From: Pseudobutyrivibrio ruminis
Lineage (GTDB): Bacteria; Bacillota; Clostridia; Lachnospirales; Lachnospiraceae
DNA length: 64,000 nt
Reading direction: 5' to 3'
NCBI RefSeq assembly: GCF_015057245.1
Contig: NZ_SVET01000009.1
Coordinates: forward strand, 58,151-122,150
Every line of letters starts with the position of its first letter. The stretch's first letter is position 1. The notes under the pieces were generated by a model. That model did not search any database. It saw nothing but the letters and a program-made list of their open reading frames with translations, and was not told the DNA's origin. Made by a program: the position numbers and the translations under genes. Positions 26,944-34,713 of this stretch are shown piece after piece.

Positions 26944-27246
26944 ATGAATACTAAGCCTATTCCTATAATAATTACGCTAGCAGCAGCGCTTATATCTTGT
27001 GTTGTTTCAATTGTACAAAGGGCTGGCTTTTCAGTTTTCCTCAGCCGTCTAGTTATTGTAGTTGCCATTTTTTTAGTAATGGGAACTATCATTAAAATGG
27101 TGCTTGATTATTCCTTCCGCACATTAGAACCACCAGCTTCCATTGATGATCAATTGGACGGCGTAGTTCCAGACGCAGGGGATATAGAGCAAACAGAAGA
27201 AATCGACACCACAGAGGACAACTCGTTAGAATCAGAGGAAGGCTAA
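26944..27246 (+). CDS. Small membrane protein in the che operon
   Basis: This 100-residue protein has two hydrophobic helices close together (~6-22 and ~30-55, the second VVAIFLVMGTIIKM-like). Its last 40 residues are acidic, rich in Asp, Glu and Thr. I do not recognise the family. The start ATG 26944 has a TTGGAGGAA site; an upstream in-frame start at 26890 would overlap the end of cheD and is less likely. Its place between cheD and the flagellar sigma factor suggests motility, but nothing more can be said. Confidence 0.7.
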   Translation: MNTKPIPIIITLAAALISCVVSIVQRAGFSVFLSRLVIVVAIFLVMGTIIKMVLDYSFRTLEPPASIDDQLDGVVPDAGDIEQTEEIDTTEDNSLESEEG

Positions 27247-27281
27247 ATATTTCTGATTAAACGTTACTAAAGGGGGCATAA

Positions 27282-28046
27282 ATGAAGGCAGCTGACAAGG
27301 AAAAGCTTTGGGACAAATATAAGGTTAGCCCATCCCCAGAGCTTAGAGAGCAGTTAATACTTGAATATGCATCGCTTGTAAAAATTGTTGCAGGACGTCT
27401 TTGTATGTACTTGGGTAACACCGTTGAATACGAGGATTTATGCAGCTATGGTATCTTTGGCCTCATTGATGCGATTGATAAGTTTGACTTAGCAAAGGAT
27501 GTTAAATTCGAAACATATGCAAGTCTTCGTATCAGAGGATCCATTTTAGATCAGATTCGTAAAATGGATTGGATTCCACGTACAATCAGACAGCGTCAGC
27601 GTATGATTGATGATGCAATCAAGACAATTGAAGCTCGCACTGGACACAGTGCTTCGGACGAGGAAGTCGCAGCAGAATTAAATATATCTTCTGATGAATT
27701 TTTGAAATGGCAATCACAGCTTAATGTTACTAATGTTGTTTCATTGAATGAATTTGTTGAAGCTGGAAATGAACCGGTTATGGAAGCAGAACACAATTCT
27801 CATTTCATTCAGCCAGAAGACAACATTTCTAAGCAGGAGCTTACTCAAAAGTTACAAGAGGCATTAGATAAACTTACAGAAAAAGAAAAACAGGTCATTC
27901 TTTTGTATTACTACGAAGATATGACTTTAAAAGAAATAAGTGCAGCTCTTGAGGTTTCAGAATCAAGAGTATCACAACTCCATACCAAGGCCCTTCAAAA
28001 GATGAGAGGATCACTTGGAGAATACATGGGGATACTAATAAAATAG
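27282..28046 (+). CDS. fliA: Flagellar sigma factor (sigma-28, FliA/SigD)
   Basis: This 254-residue sigma-70-family protein directs late flagellar and chemotaxis genes such as flagellin. Region 2 is clear (LVKIVAGRLCMYL, EDLCSYGIFGLIDAIDKFD, FETYASLRIRGSILDQIRKMDW). Regions 3 and 4 follow (RTGHSASDEEVAAELNIS, then EKEKQVILLYYYEDMTLKEI and SESRVSQLHTKAL). The GSILDQIR and DWIPR words mark the SigD/FliA/WhiG group. Its anti-sigma factor FlgM is not in the window. The position matches sigD at the end of the Bacillus fla/che operon. Confidence 0.95.
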   Translation: MKAADKEKLWDKYKVSPSPELREQLILEYASLVKIVAGRLCMYLGNTVEYEDLCSYGIFGLIDAIDKFDLAKDVKFETYASLRIRGSILDQIRKMDWIPRTIRQRQRMIDDAIKTIEARTGHSASDEEVAAELNISSDEFLKWQSQLNVTNVVSLNEFVEAGNEPVMEAEHNSHFIQPEDNISKQELTQKLQEALDKLTEKEKQVILLYYYEDMTLKEISAALEVSESRVSQLHTKALQKMRGSLGEYMGILIK

Positions 28047-28090
28047 TGTTGGCAGTTTAATTGTGTGGTATTCCATAGGGAGGGAATGTT

Positions 28091-28417
28091 ATGTCAATTA
28101 GTCCTATTAATTTTAACGGAATGATCCAAAACACCAACGAGATTAGCCATACTAAGGCTAATGAGGATCAAAAGCCAATGCTTCAGCAGGAAGTTTTGAC
28201 GCAGACCGTCGAAAAGAAGCAGGAGCAGCAAGCCAAACAGGTCAATGATCTCTACAACGCAAAGCGTACTGAAGACAAATATGACCGTGAAGGCAATGGC
28301 AAAGGTTATGAAGGAAATAAAAAACGTAAACCCTCTAAGATTAAACAAGAAGAAAAGCTAGAAGGTGATGGAAAGATATCTGAGAAACCTACACCTTCAT
28401 TTGATATGAGAGTTTAA
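28091..28417 (+). CDS. Small basic hydrophilic protein, unknown
   Basis: The 108-residue product has no membrane segment or signal. It begins MSISPINFNGMIQ, then continues with Gln/Lys/Glu-rich, likely disordered sequence. There is a strongly basic patch near residue 78 (GNKKRKPSK), and the end is FDMRV. I do not recognise a named family. The gene has a GGGAGGGAATG ribosome site and is spaced like its operon neighbours, so I think it is real. It could be a secreted flagellar substrate or regulator, but that is speculation. Confidence 0.65.
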   Translation: MSISPINFNGMIQNTNEISHTKANEDQKPMLQQEVLTQTVEKKQEQQAKQVNDLYNAKRTEDKYDREGNGKGYEGNKKRKPSKIKQEEKLEGDGKISEKPTPSFDMRV

Positions 28418-28430
28418 CAGGGGGACTGAA

Positions 28431-29156
28431 ATGACCGTTCTTGAAATTACACTCCTAATCATAGGCTTAGCCTTTTGTATTGGGAGTTTTTTTGTGTCTG
28501 AAAAGTTATCAAGCAAAGACAAAGAAAATCTTCAAAAGCTTACAAAAGAGCAAATAGAAGAAATCATAAAAGACAAAATGGCTGATGCAAAGGTAGAAAT
28601 GGAAGATAAGCTTTCTGCCACAATTGATGAGGCCATTGAAGAAATGGATCGAAAAACAGATAAAGAAACAAACGAGAAGATTATGCAAATCTCTCAGTAT
28701 TCAGATACAGTTTTGGAATCTGTTGACAAGTCTCATAAAGAAGTTACATTCATGTATTCAATGCTTAATGAAAAGCAGCAGGATACAGTTGATATGACTA
28801 AAAAGCTTTCAGATTTAGAAGATACACTTGTTGCTTTGGATTCATCTATTGCTAAGAAGCTTGATTTACTTCGCGATAGAGAAATCGAAATATCCGAAGA
28901 AAAGCAAAAGCTAGAGCAGGCCAAAATCGAATTTGAGGCTCAATCTACTGAAAGCAAGGCAACTGAGCCGGTATCCTTTACTGAGGCTTTGGCTGAAAAA
29001 TTTGCAGACGAAACAGTTCGTCCAAAACAAAATGACAATCTTGAAATTTTAACTCTTCACGATGAAGGTCTTAGCGAAGTTGAGATAGCTAAGAAGCTGG
29101 GTAGAGGTCTAGGCGAGGTTAAATTTGTTCTCGGATTATATCAGGAGGGCAAATAA
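28431..29156 (+). CDS. Membrane-anchored coiled-coil protein (DUF6115-like, SwrB position)
   Basis: The 241-residue protein has one N-terminal membrane helix (~4-24) and a long charged coiled coil (~30-180). Its short C-terminal helix-turn-helix-like motif is LHDEGLSEVEIAKKLGRGLG with EVKFVLGLYQ, which I associate with DUF6115. Topology and position (just after the flagellar sigma factor, before rpsB) match swrB of Bacillus subtilis, a membrane protein that promotes basal-body maturation. Orthology is inferred from position and architecture, not from sequence identity. It overlaps the next gene by one base. Confidence 0.7.
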   Translation: MTVLEITLLIIGLAFCIGSFFVSEKLSSKDKENLQKLTKEQIEEIIKDKMADAKVEMEDKLSATIDEAIEEMDRKTDKETNEKIMQISQYSDTVLESVDKSHKEVTFMYSMLNEKQQDTVDMTKKLSDLEDTLVALDSSIAKKLDLLRDREIEISEEKQKLEQAKIEFEAQSTESKATEPVSFTEALAEKFADETVRPKQNDNLEILTLHDEGLSEVEIAKKLGRGLGEVKFVLGLYQEGK

Positions 29157-29728
29157 TGAGACTTAAATATTACATGAGAGGTATAGGCATAGGTGTAATA
29201 TTCGCGACACTTTTGCTTACTATTAGTTTTTACTTTGGTAGTACTGGTATTTCTTCAAAGGAAATGACTGATGAAGAAATAATCGAAAAGGCAACAGAGC
29301 TTGGCATGGTTATGCCAGAAGATGATTCTGAAGAACAAGAAAATCAAGAAGAAGCTACTGAAGAACCTGAAGATGCAAACTCAGAAGCACAATCAACAGA
29401 AGAAGAGAGCGCAGAAGAGTCTACAGAAGAATCTGCAGAAAAATCTGAGGTTGAAAATGAGCCTGTTGTGGAAAGCTCTGAGACTACCGTCAAATATATT
29501 CCTTTTACTGTAAACAGTGGCGAATCATCTGATACGGTTGCAGCAAATCTTTATAGTGCAGGACTTGTTGATTCTGCTTCAGAATTCAATGATTACATGA
29601 ATACACTAGGCGTTGATAATAGAATTCAGTCTGGTACATTTTATGTAAGAACAGATAGTACATATGACGACATAATAGTTTTACTTGTTAATAAAGACCA
29701 TAGAACAACTACACCGCCCACCGAGTAA
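29156..29728 (+). CDS. Membrane protein with acidic linker and MltG-like C-terminus
   Basis: The 190-residue protein has a membrane helix (~9-28) and a very acidic low-complexity linker made of Glu, Ser, Thr and Ala repeats (~57-105). The last ~70 residues form a domain (IPFTVNSGESSDTVAANLYS, then SGTFYVR) that resembles the LysM-like N-terminal part of the transglycosylase MltG. The catalytic MltG domain itself is absent. It may bind cell wall on the outside of the membrane. TAATG overlap couples it to the previous gene, and a terminator follows at once, closing the fla/che region. Confidence 0.65.
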   Translation: MRLKYYMRGIGIGVIFATLLLTISFYFGSTGISSKEMTDEEIIEKATELGMVMPEDDSEEQENQEEATEEPEDANSEAQSTEEESAEESTEESAEKSEVENEPVVESSETTVKYIPFTVNSGESSDTVAANLYSAGLVDSASEFNDYMNTLGVDNRIQSGTFYVRTDSTYDDIIVLLVNKDHRTTTPPTE

Positions 29729-29764
29729 CACCTTATATTAGGTGTTGCATGGTGGGTTTATTTA
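29717..29764 (+). terminator. Terminator at end of the fla/che region
   Basis: A nested hairpin overlaps the last codons and stop. The outer stem is CCCACC (29717-29722) with GGTGGG (29751-29756); the inner stem is AACACCT (29727-29733) with AGGTGTT (29740-29746). A TTTATTTAT tract follows. The U-run is imperfect. Confidence 0.7.
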
Positions 29765-29804
29765 TGGTAAACTTTTAGAGCTGTTGAAAATACACGCATA
29801 AGGA

Positions 29805-29886
29805 CTGACATTGGTTCCCAACCTACAGTAGGCGGGGTGGTTGTCAGGAGGAATTATGCGGAAGAAACAAACCAGGAGGTATTAAA
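29805..29886 (+). promoter_or_regulatory. Structured rpsB leader
   Basis: CTGACA (29805-29810) pairs with TGTCAG (29842-29847), closing a structure with two alternative inner hairpins that share bases: GGTT/AACC (29813-29823) and CCTA/TAGG (29822-29832). The 3' arm of the outer stem runs into an AGGAGGAA ribosome site. This looks like an autogenous control leader for ribosomal protein S2. It is not matched to a named RNA family. No convincing promoter is seen; TTGAAA at 29784 lacks a good -10. Confidence 0.5.
29856..29885 (+). CDS. Possible 9-codon leader peptide upstream of rpsB
   Basis: ATG 29856 opens a short frame encoding MRKKQTRRY, with stop TAA at 29883-29885, 1 nt before the rpsB start. 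It has its own strong ribosome site (AGGAGGAA at ~29846-29853), and the rpsB site AGGAGG (29874-29879) lies inside it. Five of nine residues are Lys or Arg. Translation would occupy the rpsB ribosome site, so the two would be coupled. Expression is not proven. Confidence 0.4.
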   Translation: MRKKQTRRY

Positions 29887-30618
29887 ATGAGTGTTATTTC
29901 AATGAAGCAGTTACTCGAGGCAGGTGTTCACTTTGGACATCAGACACGTAGATGGAACCCTAAGATGGCTCCTTACATCTACACAGAGCGTAATGGTATC
30001 CACATTATCGACCTTCAGAAGTCTGTAGGTATGGTAGACGATGCTTACGATGTTATCTTCGACATCGCACAGCAGGGTGGTACAATCCTTTTCGTAGGTA
30101 CAAAGAAGCAGGCTCAGGATGCTATCGCTACAGAGGCAGAGCGTTGCGGTATGTTCTATGTAAACGAGAGATGGCTCGGTGGTATGCTTACAAACTTTAA
30201 GACAGTTCAGACAAGAATCGCTCGTCTTAAGGAAATCGAGAAGATGGAAGCAGACGGAACATTTGACCTTCTTCCAAAGAAGGAAGTTACTCAGCTCAAG
30301 AAGGAGCAGGAGAAGCTTACAAAGGTTCTTGGCGGTATCAAGGAAATGAACCGTATTCCAGATGCTATTTTTGTTATTGATCCTAAGAAGGAGCACATTT
30401 GTATCCAGGAAGCACACGCACTTGGTATTCCACTTGTAGGTGTTTGCGATACTAACTGTGATCCAGATGAGCTTGATTACGTTATCCCAGGTAACGACGA
30501 TGCTATCCGTGCAGTTAAGCTTATCGTTGCTAAGATGGCAGATGCTGTTATCGAAGCAAAGCAGGGTGAAATGAACGAGGTTGCTGAAGAGTCAGCAGAA
30601 GCAGAAGAGGAGGCATAA
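29887..30618 (+). CDS. rpsB: 30S ribosomal protein S2
   Basis: This is the 243-residue small-subunit protein S2. The opening MSVISMKQLLEAGVHFGHQ with TRRWNPKMAPYI is diagnostic, as are FVGTKKQAQDAI, NERWLGGMLTNF and the DAIFVIDPKKEHICIQEA segment. The C-terminal tail is acidic (EESAEAEEEA), common in this family. Codon use is strongly biased to a few codons (AAG, GTT, ATC, CTT), as expected for a highly expressed gene. tsf follows after 2 nt. Confidence 0.98.
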   Translation: MSVISMKQLLEAGVHFGHQTRRWNPKMAPYIYTERNGIHIIDLQKSVGMVDDAYDVIFDIAQQGGTILFVGTKKQAQDAIATEAERCGMFYVNERWLGGMLTNFKTVQTRIARLKEIEKMEADGTFDLLPKKEVTQLKKEQEKLTKVLGGIKEMNRIPDAIFVIDPKKEHICIQEAHALGIPLVGVCDTNCDPDELDYVIPGNDDAIRAVKLIVAKMADAVIEAKQGEMNEVAEESAEAEEEA

Positions 30619-30620
30619 TT

Positions 30621-31544
30621 ATGGCAGCTATTACAGCAGCAATGGTAAAAGACCTTCGCGAGCAGTCTGGCGCAGGTATGATGGATTGTAAGAAGGCACT
30701 CACTGAGTGCGATGGTGATATGGATGCAGCTTTCGAGCTCCTTCGTAAGAACGGTGCTGCAAAGGCTGAAAAGAAAGCATCTCGTATCGCTGCAGAGGGT
30801 ATTTGCAAAGTTGTAGTTGAAGGCAATACAGCTGTTGTTCTTGAGGTTAACTCAGAGACAGATTTCGTTGCTAAGAACGAGAAGTTCCAGACATATGTAG
30901 AGAAGGTTGCAAACCAGATTCTTAAGTCTGATGTTACTACAATCGATGAGTTACTTGTTCAGCCATGGGCAGAGGATTCATCAAAGACAGTTAACGACGT
31001 ACACGTAGAGATGGTTGCTACAATCGGCGAGAAGCTTTCACTTCGTCGTTTTGAAAAGGTAGTATCTGACGGATTCGTTGTTTCTTACACACACGGTGGT
31101 GGACGTATCGGCGTTATCGTTGATATGGCTGGCGCTGAGAGTGACGCAGCTAAGGAAGCAGCTACAAATCTTGCTATGCAGATTGCAGCTCTTAATCCTA
31201 AGTATGTTAGCCGTGATGAAGTATCAGCTGATTACATTGCTCACGAGAAGGAAATCCTTCTTGCTCAGATTATGAACGATCCTAAGGAATCACAGAAGCC
31301 TGAGAAGGTTATCAATGGCATGATCGAAGGTCGTGTATCTAAAGAGCTTAAGGAAATCTGCTTACTTGATCAGGTATACGTTAAGGCTGAGGATGGAAAG
31401 CAGACAGTTGCTAAGTACTTAGAGCAGGTTTCTAAGGAGACAGGTTCTGAGCTCAGCATCAAGAGATTCGTTCGTTTTGAAACGGGCGAAGGTCTTGAGA
31501 AGAAGGTTGAGGATTTCGCAGCAGAAGTTGCAGCTCAGTTATAA
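30621..31544 (+). CDS. tsf: Translation elongation factor Ts
   Basis: EF-Ts exchanges GDP for GTP on EF-Tu. The 307-residue protein has the UBA-like N-terminus (AMVKDLREQSGAGMMDCKKAL), the DMDAAFELLRKNGAAKA motif and the EVNSETDFVAKNEKFQ core. Two dimerisation-type subdomains follow. It is co-transcribed with rpsB and ends at a clear terminator. Length and motifs are normal for the family. Confidence 0.98.
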   Translation: MAAITAAMVKDLREQSGAGMMDCKKALTECDGDMDAAFELLRKNGAAKAEKKASRIAAEGICKVVVEGNTAVVLEVNSETDFVAKNEKFQTYVEKVANQILKSDVTTIDELLVQPWAEDSSKTVNDVHVEMVATIGEKLSLRRFEKVVSDGFVVSYTHGGGRIGVIVDMAGAESDAAKEAATNLAMQIAALNPKYVSRDEVSADYIAHEKEILLAQIMNDPKESQKPEKVINGMIEGRVSKELKEICLLDQVYVKAEDGKQTVAKYLEQVSKETGSELSIKRFVRFETGEGLEKKVEDFAAEVAAQL

Positions 31545-31557
31545 TTTTGTTTTCATT

Positions 31558-31590
31558 AAAGAGTCCACATTTAGTGGGCTCTTTATTTTT
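31558..31590 (+). terminator. Intrinsic terminator after tsf
   Basis: AAAGAGTCCAC (31558-31568) pairs with GTGGGCTCTTT (31574-31584), with one G-T pair and a 5-nt loop, followed by ATTTTT. It ends the rpsB-tsf unit. Confidence 0.88.
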
Positions 31591-31597
31591 TACCCCC

Positions 31598-31626
31598 TTT
31601 ATATTGAGAAATCGTTGTGATAAAAT
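31598..31626 (+). promoter_or_regulatory. Possible extended -10 promoter for the deacetylase gene
   Basis: TGATAAAAT at 31618-31626 is an extended -10 (TG-n-TAAAAT). The -35 region TTTATA at 31598-31603 is weak, with a 17-nt spacer. It lies between the tsf terminator and the next gene. Confidence 0.45.
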
Positions 31627-31658
31627 AAAAGAGAAATTTTTATGGGGAGGATTTTGTT

Positions 31659-32573
31659 TTGGAGAGTTCATTTGAGGGGCTTGAGAGACAAAGGGCAAAG
31701 CGCAGACGCGTTGCCAGAATGAAAAAATTTATTGTCACTACTGTTTTAGTATTTATGCTTCTTACAATTTCTGTAATGAGCTTCCTTTTGTTTGAGGTTT
31801 TCTCTTTACAGAGGCAGTTGGATAGCCTTGCTAAGCAGGTTTATGTTACTACTGATGTAGAGAATGAAAGCGAAATGGTGGATGACAGTATATTGGATGA
31901 TGTCTACCAAGTTGATAACGTTGATAATATTGCTGAAGAGGGTGATATACCTATGGTATATCTCACATTCGATGATGGCCCTAGCAGCAACACAGATGAA
32001 ATATTAGATATTTTAGACGATTATAATGTAAAGGCTACATTCTTTGTTTGTGGCAAGGATTTAGAGCTTTACGGTGAACAATACAAACGCATCGTGGACG
32101 AAGGTCATACTATTGGTATGCACTCATATAGCCATAATTTTGGCGAGATATATGCGTCTGAGGATGCTTTTGCACAAGATTATAACAAAATTCATAATTT
32201 AATATTAGAAACTACTGGTGTTGACACTAAATATTATCGTTTTCCAGGAGGAAGCAGTAATAAGGTCAGCACTACAAGCATGTCTACATTCATTAATTAC
32301 TTAAATAATCAGGGCGTTGTATACTACGATTGGAATGTTGCTTCGGGAGATGCTACATCTTCTGCGTTTACAACAGAACAGCTTATTGATAATGTAATGA
32401 AGGATGTGGTAAAATACAAAACGTCTGTAGTATTGTTGCATGACGCTTCAAATAAAAATGCGACAGTTGAGGCTTTACCTGGATTGATTGAATCTTTACA
32501 AGAGCAGGGGGCCATGATTTTACCAATCACAGATGAAACAACCGTTATACAGCACGTAAACGTTGTACAATAA
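31659..32573 (+). CDS. Membrane-anchored polysaccharide deacetylase (NodB family)
   Basis: This is a predicted metal-dependent deacetylase of N-acetylated cell-wall or surface sugars. The 304-residue protein has a basic cytoplasmic start, one membrane helix (~24-46), a spacer and a NodB domain (~100-295). It carries all five motifs: TFDDGPS with Asp105 and Asp106, HSYSHN with His155 and His159, RFPGGS, WNVASGD and VVLLHD. The start is TTG 31659, 8 nt after GGGGAGG; ATG 31719 (MKKF) would remove the basic N-terminus and has no site. Its true substrate, peptidoglycan or another polymer, is not decided. Bactofilin follows. Confidence 0.88.
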   Translation: MESSFEGLERQRAKRRRVARMKKFIVTTVLVFMLLTISVMSFLLFEVFSLQRQLDSLAKQVYVTTDVENESEMVDDSILDDVYQVDNVDNIAEEGDIPMVYLTFDDGPSSNTDEILDILDDYNVKATFFVCGKDLELYGEQYKRIVDEGHTIGMHSYSHNFGEIYASEDAFAQDYNKIHNLILETTGVDTKYYRFPGGSSNKVSTTSMSTFINYLNNQGVVYYDWNVASGDATSSAFTTEQLIDNVMKDVVKYKTSVVLLHDASNKNATVEALPGLIESLQEQGAMILPITDETTVIQHVNVVQ

Positions 32574-32593
32574 AATGTTATGGAGGAATTGTA

Positions 32594-33370
32594 ATGGGCT
32601 TTTTTAAGGATTTCAAAGAGGATTTTAATGACGCTTTAGACGAAATGGCTGGCGCAGAAGAGACATCTACAGAAGAAGTTATGGTTAATACCTTAGATGG
32701 CGATATTGACGTTGAGTCAGAGCTTAACAAGCTTGATGGTCTTTTAGAGCAGGTCACTAAAAAGGTTGAAACACCAGCTGAAAAGCAGGCAGAGGCTCCT
32801 GTTACTACAGAGCCAGTAGAGGAGAAAAAGTCTTTCTTCTCAGAGACAAAGAAAGAAACTAAGATGGAGGCACCAAGAACAATGGATGTTATGGGAAATG
32901 CTGCTGATACTAACAGAGCAGTTGCAGATGAGAATGCAGTTATTACAGCAGGAATGAAAGTTACAGGTAATGTAGAATCAATCGGTTCTATCGAAGTACA
33001 GGGAGAAATTGTAGGAGATGTTGCATGTAATGGCAAGCTTGTTGTTACAGGTAAGGTTAATGGTAACTCATCATCTTCAGAGTTCTTCGCTGACGCTGCA
33101 AAGATCGAAGGCGAAGTAGTTACAACAGGTACAGCAAAGGTTGGCGTTGGTTCTGTTATCATTGGTAACATTACAGCTACATCAGCAGTTATCGCAGGTG
33201 CTGTAAAGGGTGATATCGATGTTAATGGTCCAGTAGTTGTTGATACATCAGCAGTTGTTATGGGTAACATTAAGTCTCGTTCAGTACAGATTAACAATGG
33301 TGCTGTTATCGAAGGCTTCTGCTCACAGAGCTACTCAGATGTTGATGTAAACAGCGTATTCGCAATCTAA
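32594..33370 (+). CDS. Bactofilin-type polymer-forming protein
   Basis: Bactofilins self-assemble into filaments without nucleotide and often place cell-wall enzymes. The 258-residue protein has a hydrophilic helical N-terminus (~1-105) and a beta-helix domain (~110-240). That domain shows the repeating GDV/GKV/GNI pattern (VTGNVESIGSIEVQGEIVGD as one turn, then NGKLVVTGKVNG). The C-terminal tail is short. It follows the deacetylase by 20 nt, so the two are probably one unit, and precedes pyrH. An acidic, extended N-terminus makes it longer than minimal bactofilins. Confidence 0.85.
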   Translation: MGFFKDFKEDFNDALDEMAGAEETSTEEVMVNTLDGDIDVESELNKLDGLLEQVTKKVETPAEKQAEAPVTTEPVEEKKSFFSETKKETKMEAPRTMDVMGNAADTNRAVADENAVITAGMKVTGNVESIGSIEVQGEIVGDVACNGKLVVTGKVNGNSSSSEFFADAAKIEGEVVTTGTAKVGVGSVIIGNITATSAVIAGAVKGDIDVNGPVVVDTSAVVMGNIKSRSVQINNGAVIEGFCSQSYSDVDVNSVFAI

Positions 33371-33390
33371 TAGATAAAGGATTATTACAA

Positions 33391-34095
33391 ATGAAGAGAG
33401 TATTACTTAAGCTTAGTGGAGAAGCACTTTCAGGTGATAAGGGGTTTGGATTTGACGAAGCTACATGTATGATGGTAGCAAAGCAGGTTAAGAAGCTTGT
33501 AGATGATGGTGTTCAGGTTGGTGTCGTTATCGGCGGCGGCAATTTCTGGAGAGGCCGTTCATCAGAAAACATTGATCGTACAAAGGCAGACCAGATTGGA
33601 ATGCTTGCTACAGTTATGAACTGTATCTATGTATCTGAAATCTTCAGAACAGCAGGCATGCGTACAGCAGTACTTACACCTTTTGAGTGTGGCAATTGCT
33701 CAAAGCTATATTCTAAGGATAGAGCAAACAAGTATTTCGAAAGAGGAATGGTTGTATTCTTTGCAGGTGGTACAGGTCATCCATATTTTTCAACAGATAC
33801 AGCTACAGTACTTCGTGCAGTAGAAATCGAAGCAGATGTTATTCTTCTTGCTAAGTCGATTGATGGTGTATATGACAGTGACCCAGCTAAGAATCCTGAT
33901 GCAAAGCGTTATGATAAGGTTAGCATCCAGGAAGTTATCGATAAAAAGCTTCAGGTTGTTGATATGACTGCTTCTGTTATCGCAATGGAGCAGCAGATGC
34001 CAATGTATGTATTCTCTCTTAATGAAGAGGATTCTATAGTAAAAGCAATTTCAGGCAAATTTAATGGCACAGTTGTGTGTGTTAAGGAGGATTAA
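33391..34095 (+). CDS. pyrH: UMP kinase
   Basis: PyrH phosphorylates UMP to UDP in pyrimidine synthesis. The 234-residue protein is an amino-acid-kinase fold enzyme with RVLLKLSGEALSGDKGFG at the start, VIGGGNFWRG, and the DPAKNPDAKRYDKVS nucleotide-binding segment. The length is typical. Its stop overlaps the frr ATG by one base (TAATG), coupling the two as in many Firmicutes. Confidence 0.97.
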   Translation: MKRVLLKLSGEALSGDKGFGFDEATCMMVAKQVKKLVDDGVQVGVVIGGGNFWRGRSSENIDRTKADQIGMLATVMNCIYVSEIFRTAGMRTAVLTPFECGNCSKLYSKDRANKYFERGMVVFFAGGTGHPYFSTDTATVLRAVEIEADVILLAKSIDGVYDSDPAKNPDAKRYDKVSIQEVIDKKLQVVDMTASVIAMEQQMPMYVFSLNEEDSIVKAISGKFNGTVVCVKED

Positions 34096-34649
34096 TGGAT
34101 AATATACTTTCAACTTACGAGGAGAAAATGACAAAGAGCTACAATAATCTCGAAAGCGAGTTTACTACTATTCGAGCAGGTAGAGCTAATCCACATATTC
34201 TTGACAAGATTACTGTTGATTATTATGGAGCTCCAACTCCACTTCAGCAGGTTGCTAATATCTCTGTTCCTGAGCCTAGACTTATTCAGATTCAGCCTTG
34301 GGAGCCATCATTGGTAAAGGAGATTGAAAAGGCAATTAATATGTCTGATATTGGTATCAATCCTACAAACGATGGTAAGCTTATTCGTTTGGTTTTCCCA
34401 GAGCTTACAGAAGAGCGTCGTAAGGAAATTGCCAAAGATGTTAAAAAGCATGGCGAAGATGCAAAGGTTGCTATTCGTAACATCCGTAGAGATGCTATCG
34501 ATCAGTTAAAGAAGCATTCAAAGGATGAAGGCGTTTCTGAGGATGAGATAAAGGACCTTGAGGATAAGTGCCAAAAGATGACTGACAAGTTCATCGCTGA
34601 GGTAGATAAAGCTGTTGAGGCTAAGACAAAAGAGATTATGACAGTTTAA
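34095..34649 (+). CDS. frr: Ribosome recycling factor
   Basis: RRF splits post-termination ribosomes with EF-G. The 184-residue protein has the family landmarks TTIRAGRANPHILDKITVDYYG, PLQQVANISVPEPRLI and PELTEERRKEIAKDVKKHGE, and a helical C-terminal end. It is coupled to pyrH and followed by an intrinsic terminator. Confidence 0.98.
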   Translation: MDNILSTYEEKMTKSYNNLESEFTTIRAGRANPHILDKITVDYYGAPTPLQQVANISVPEPRLIQIQPWEPSLVKEIEKAINMSDIGINPTNDGKLIRLVFPELTEERRKEIAKDVKKHGEDAKVAIRNIRRDAIDQLKKHSKDEGVSEDEIKDLEDKCQKMTDKFIAEVDKAVEAKTKEIMTV

Positions 34650-34664
34650 ACTAGTCTATTTATG

Positions 34665-34688
34665 GGGCACAGTTATTGTGCCCTTTTT
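34665..34688 (+). terminator. Intrinsic terminator after frr
   Basis: GGGCAC (34665-34670) pairs with GTGCCC (34678-34683) around a 7-nt loop, then TTTTT. uppS begins 25 nt later with no clear promoter between, so partial read-through is likely. Confidence 0.85.
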
Positions 34689-34713
34689 CATTATATTTTA
34701 TTTTGGAGGTGCT

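Noticed and set aside
29784..29812. TTGAAA as a -35 box for rpsB
   Set aside because: No acceptable -10 lies 16-18 nt downstream; the promoter of rpsB could not be placed.
32578..33297. Long minus-strand frame (239 codons) opposite the bactofilin gene
   Set aside because: It mirrors the biased codons of the bactofilin beta-helix repeats, has no ribosome site and gives Thr/Ser/Pro-rich nonsense.
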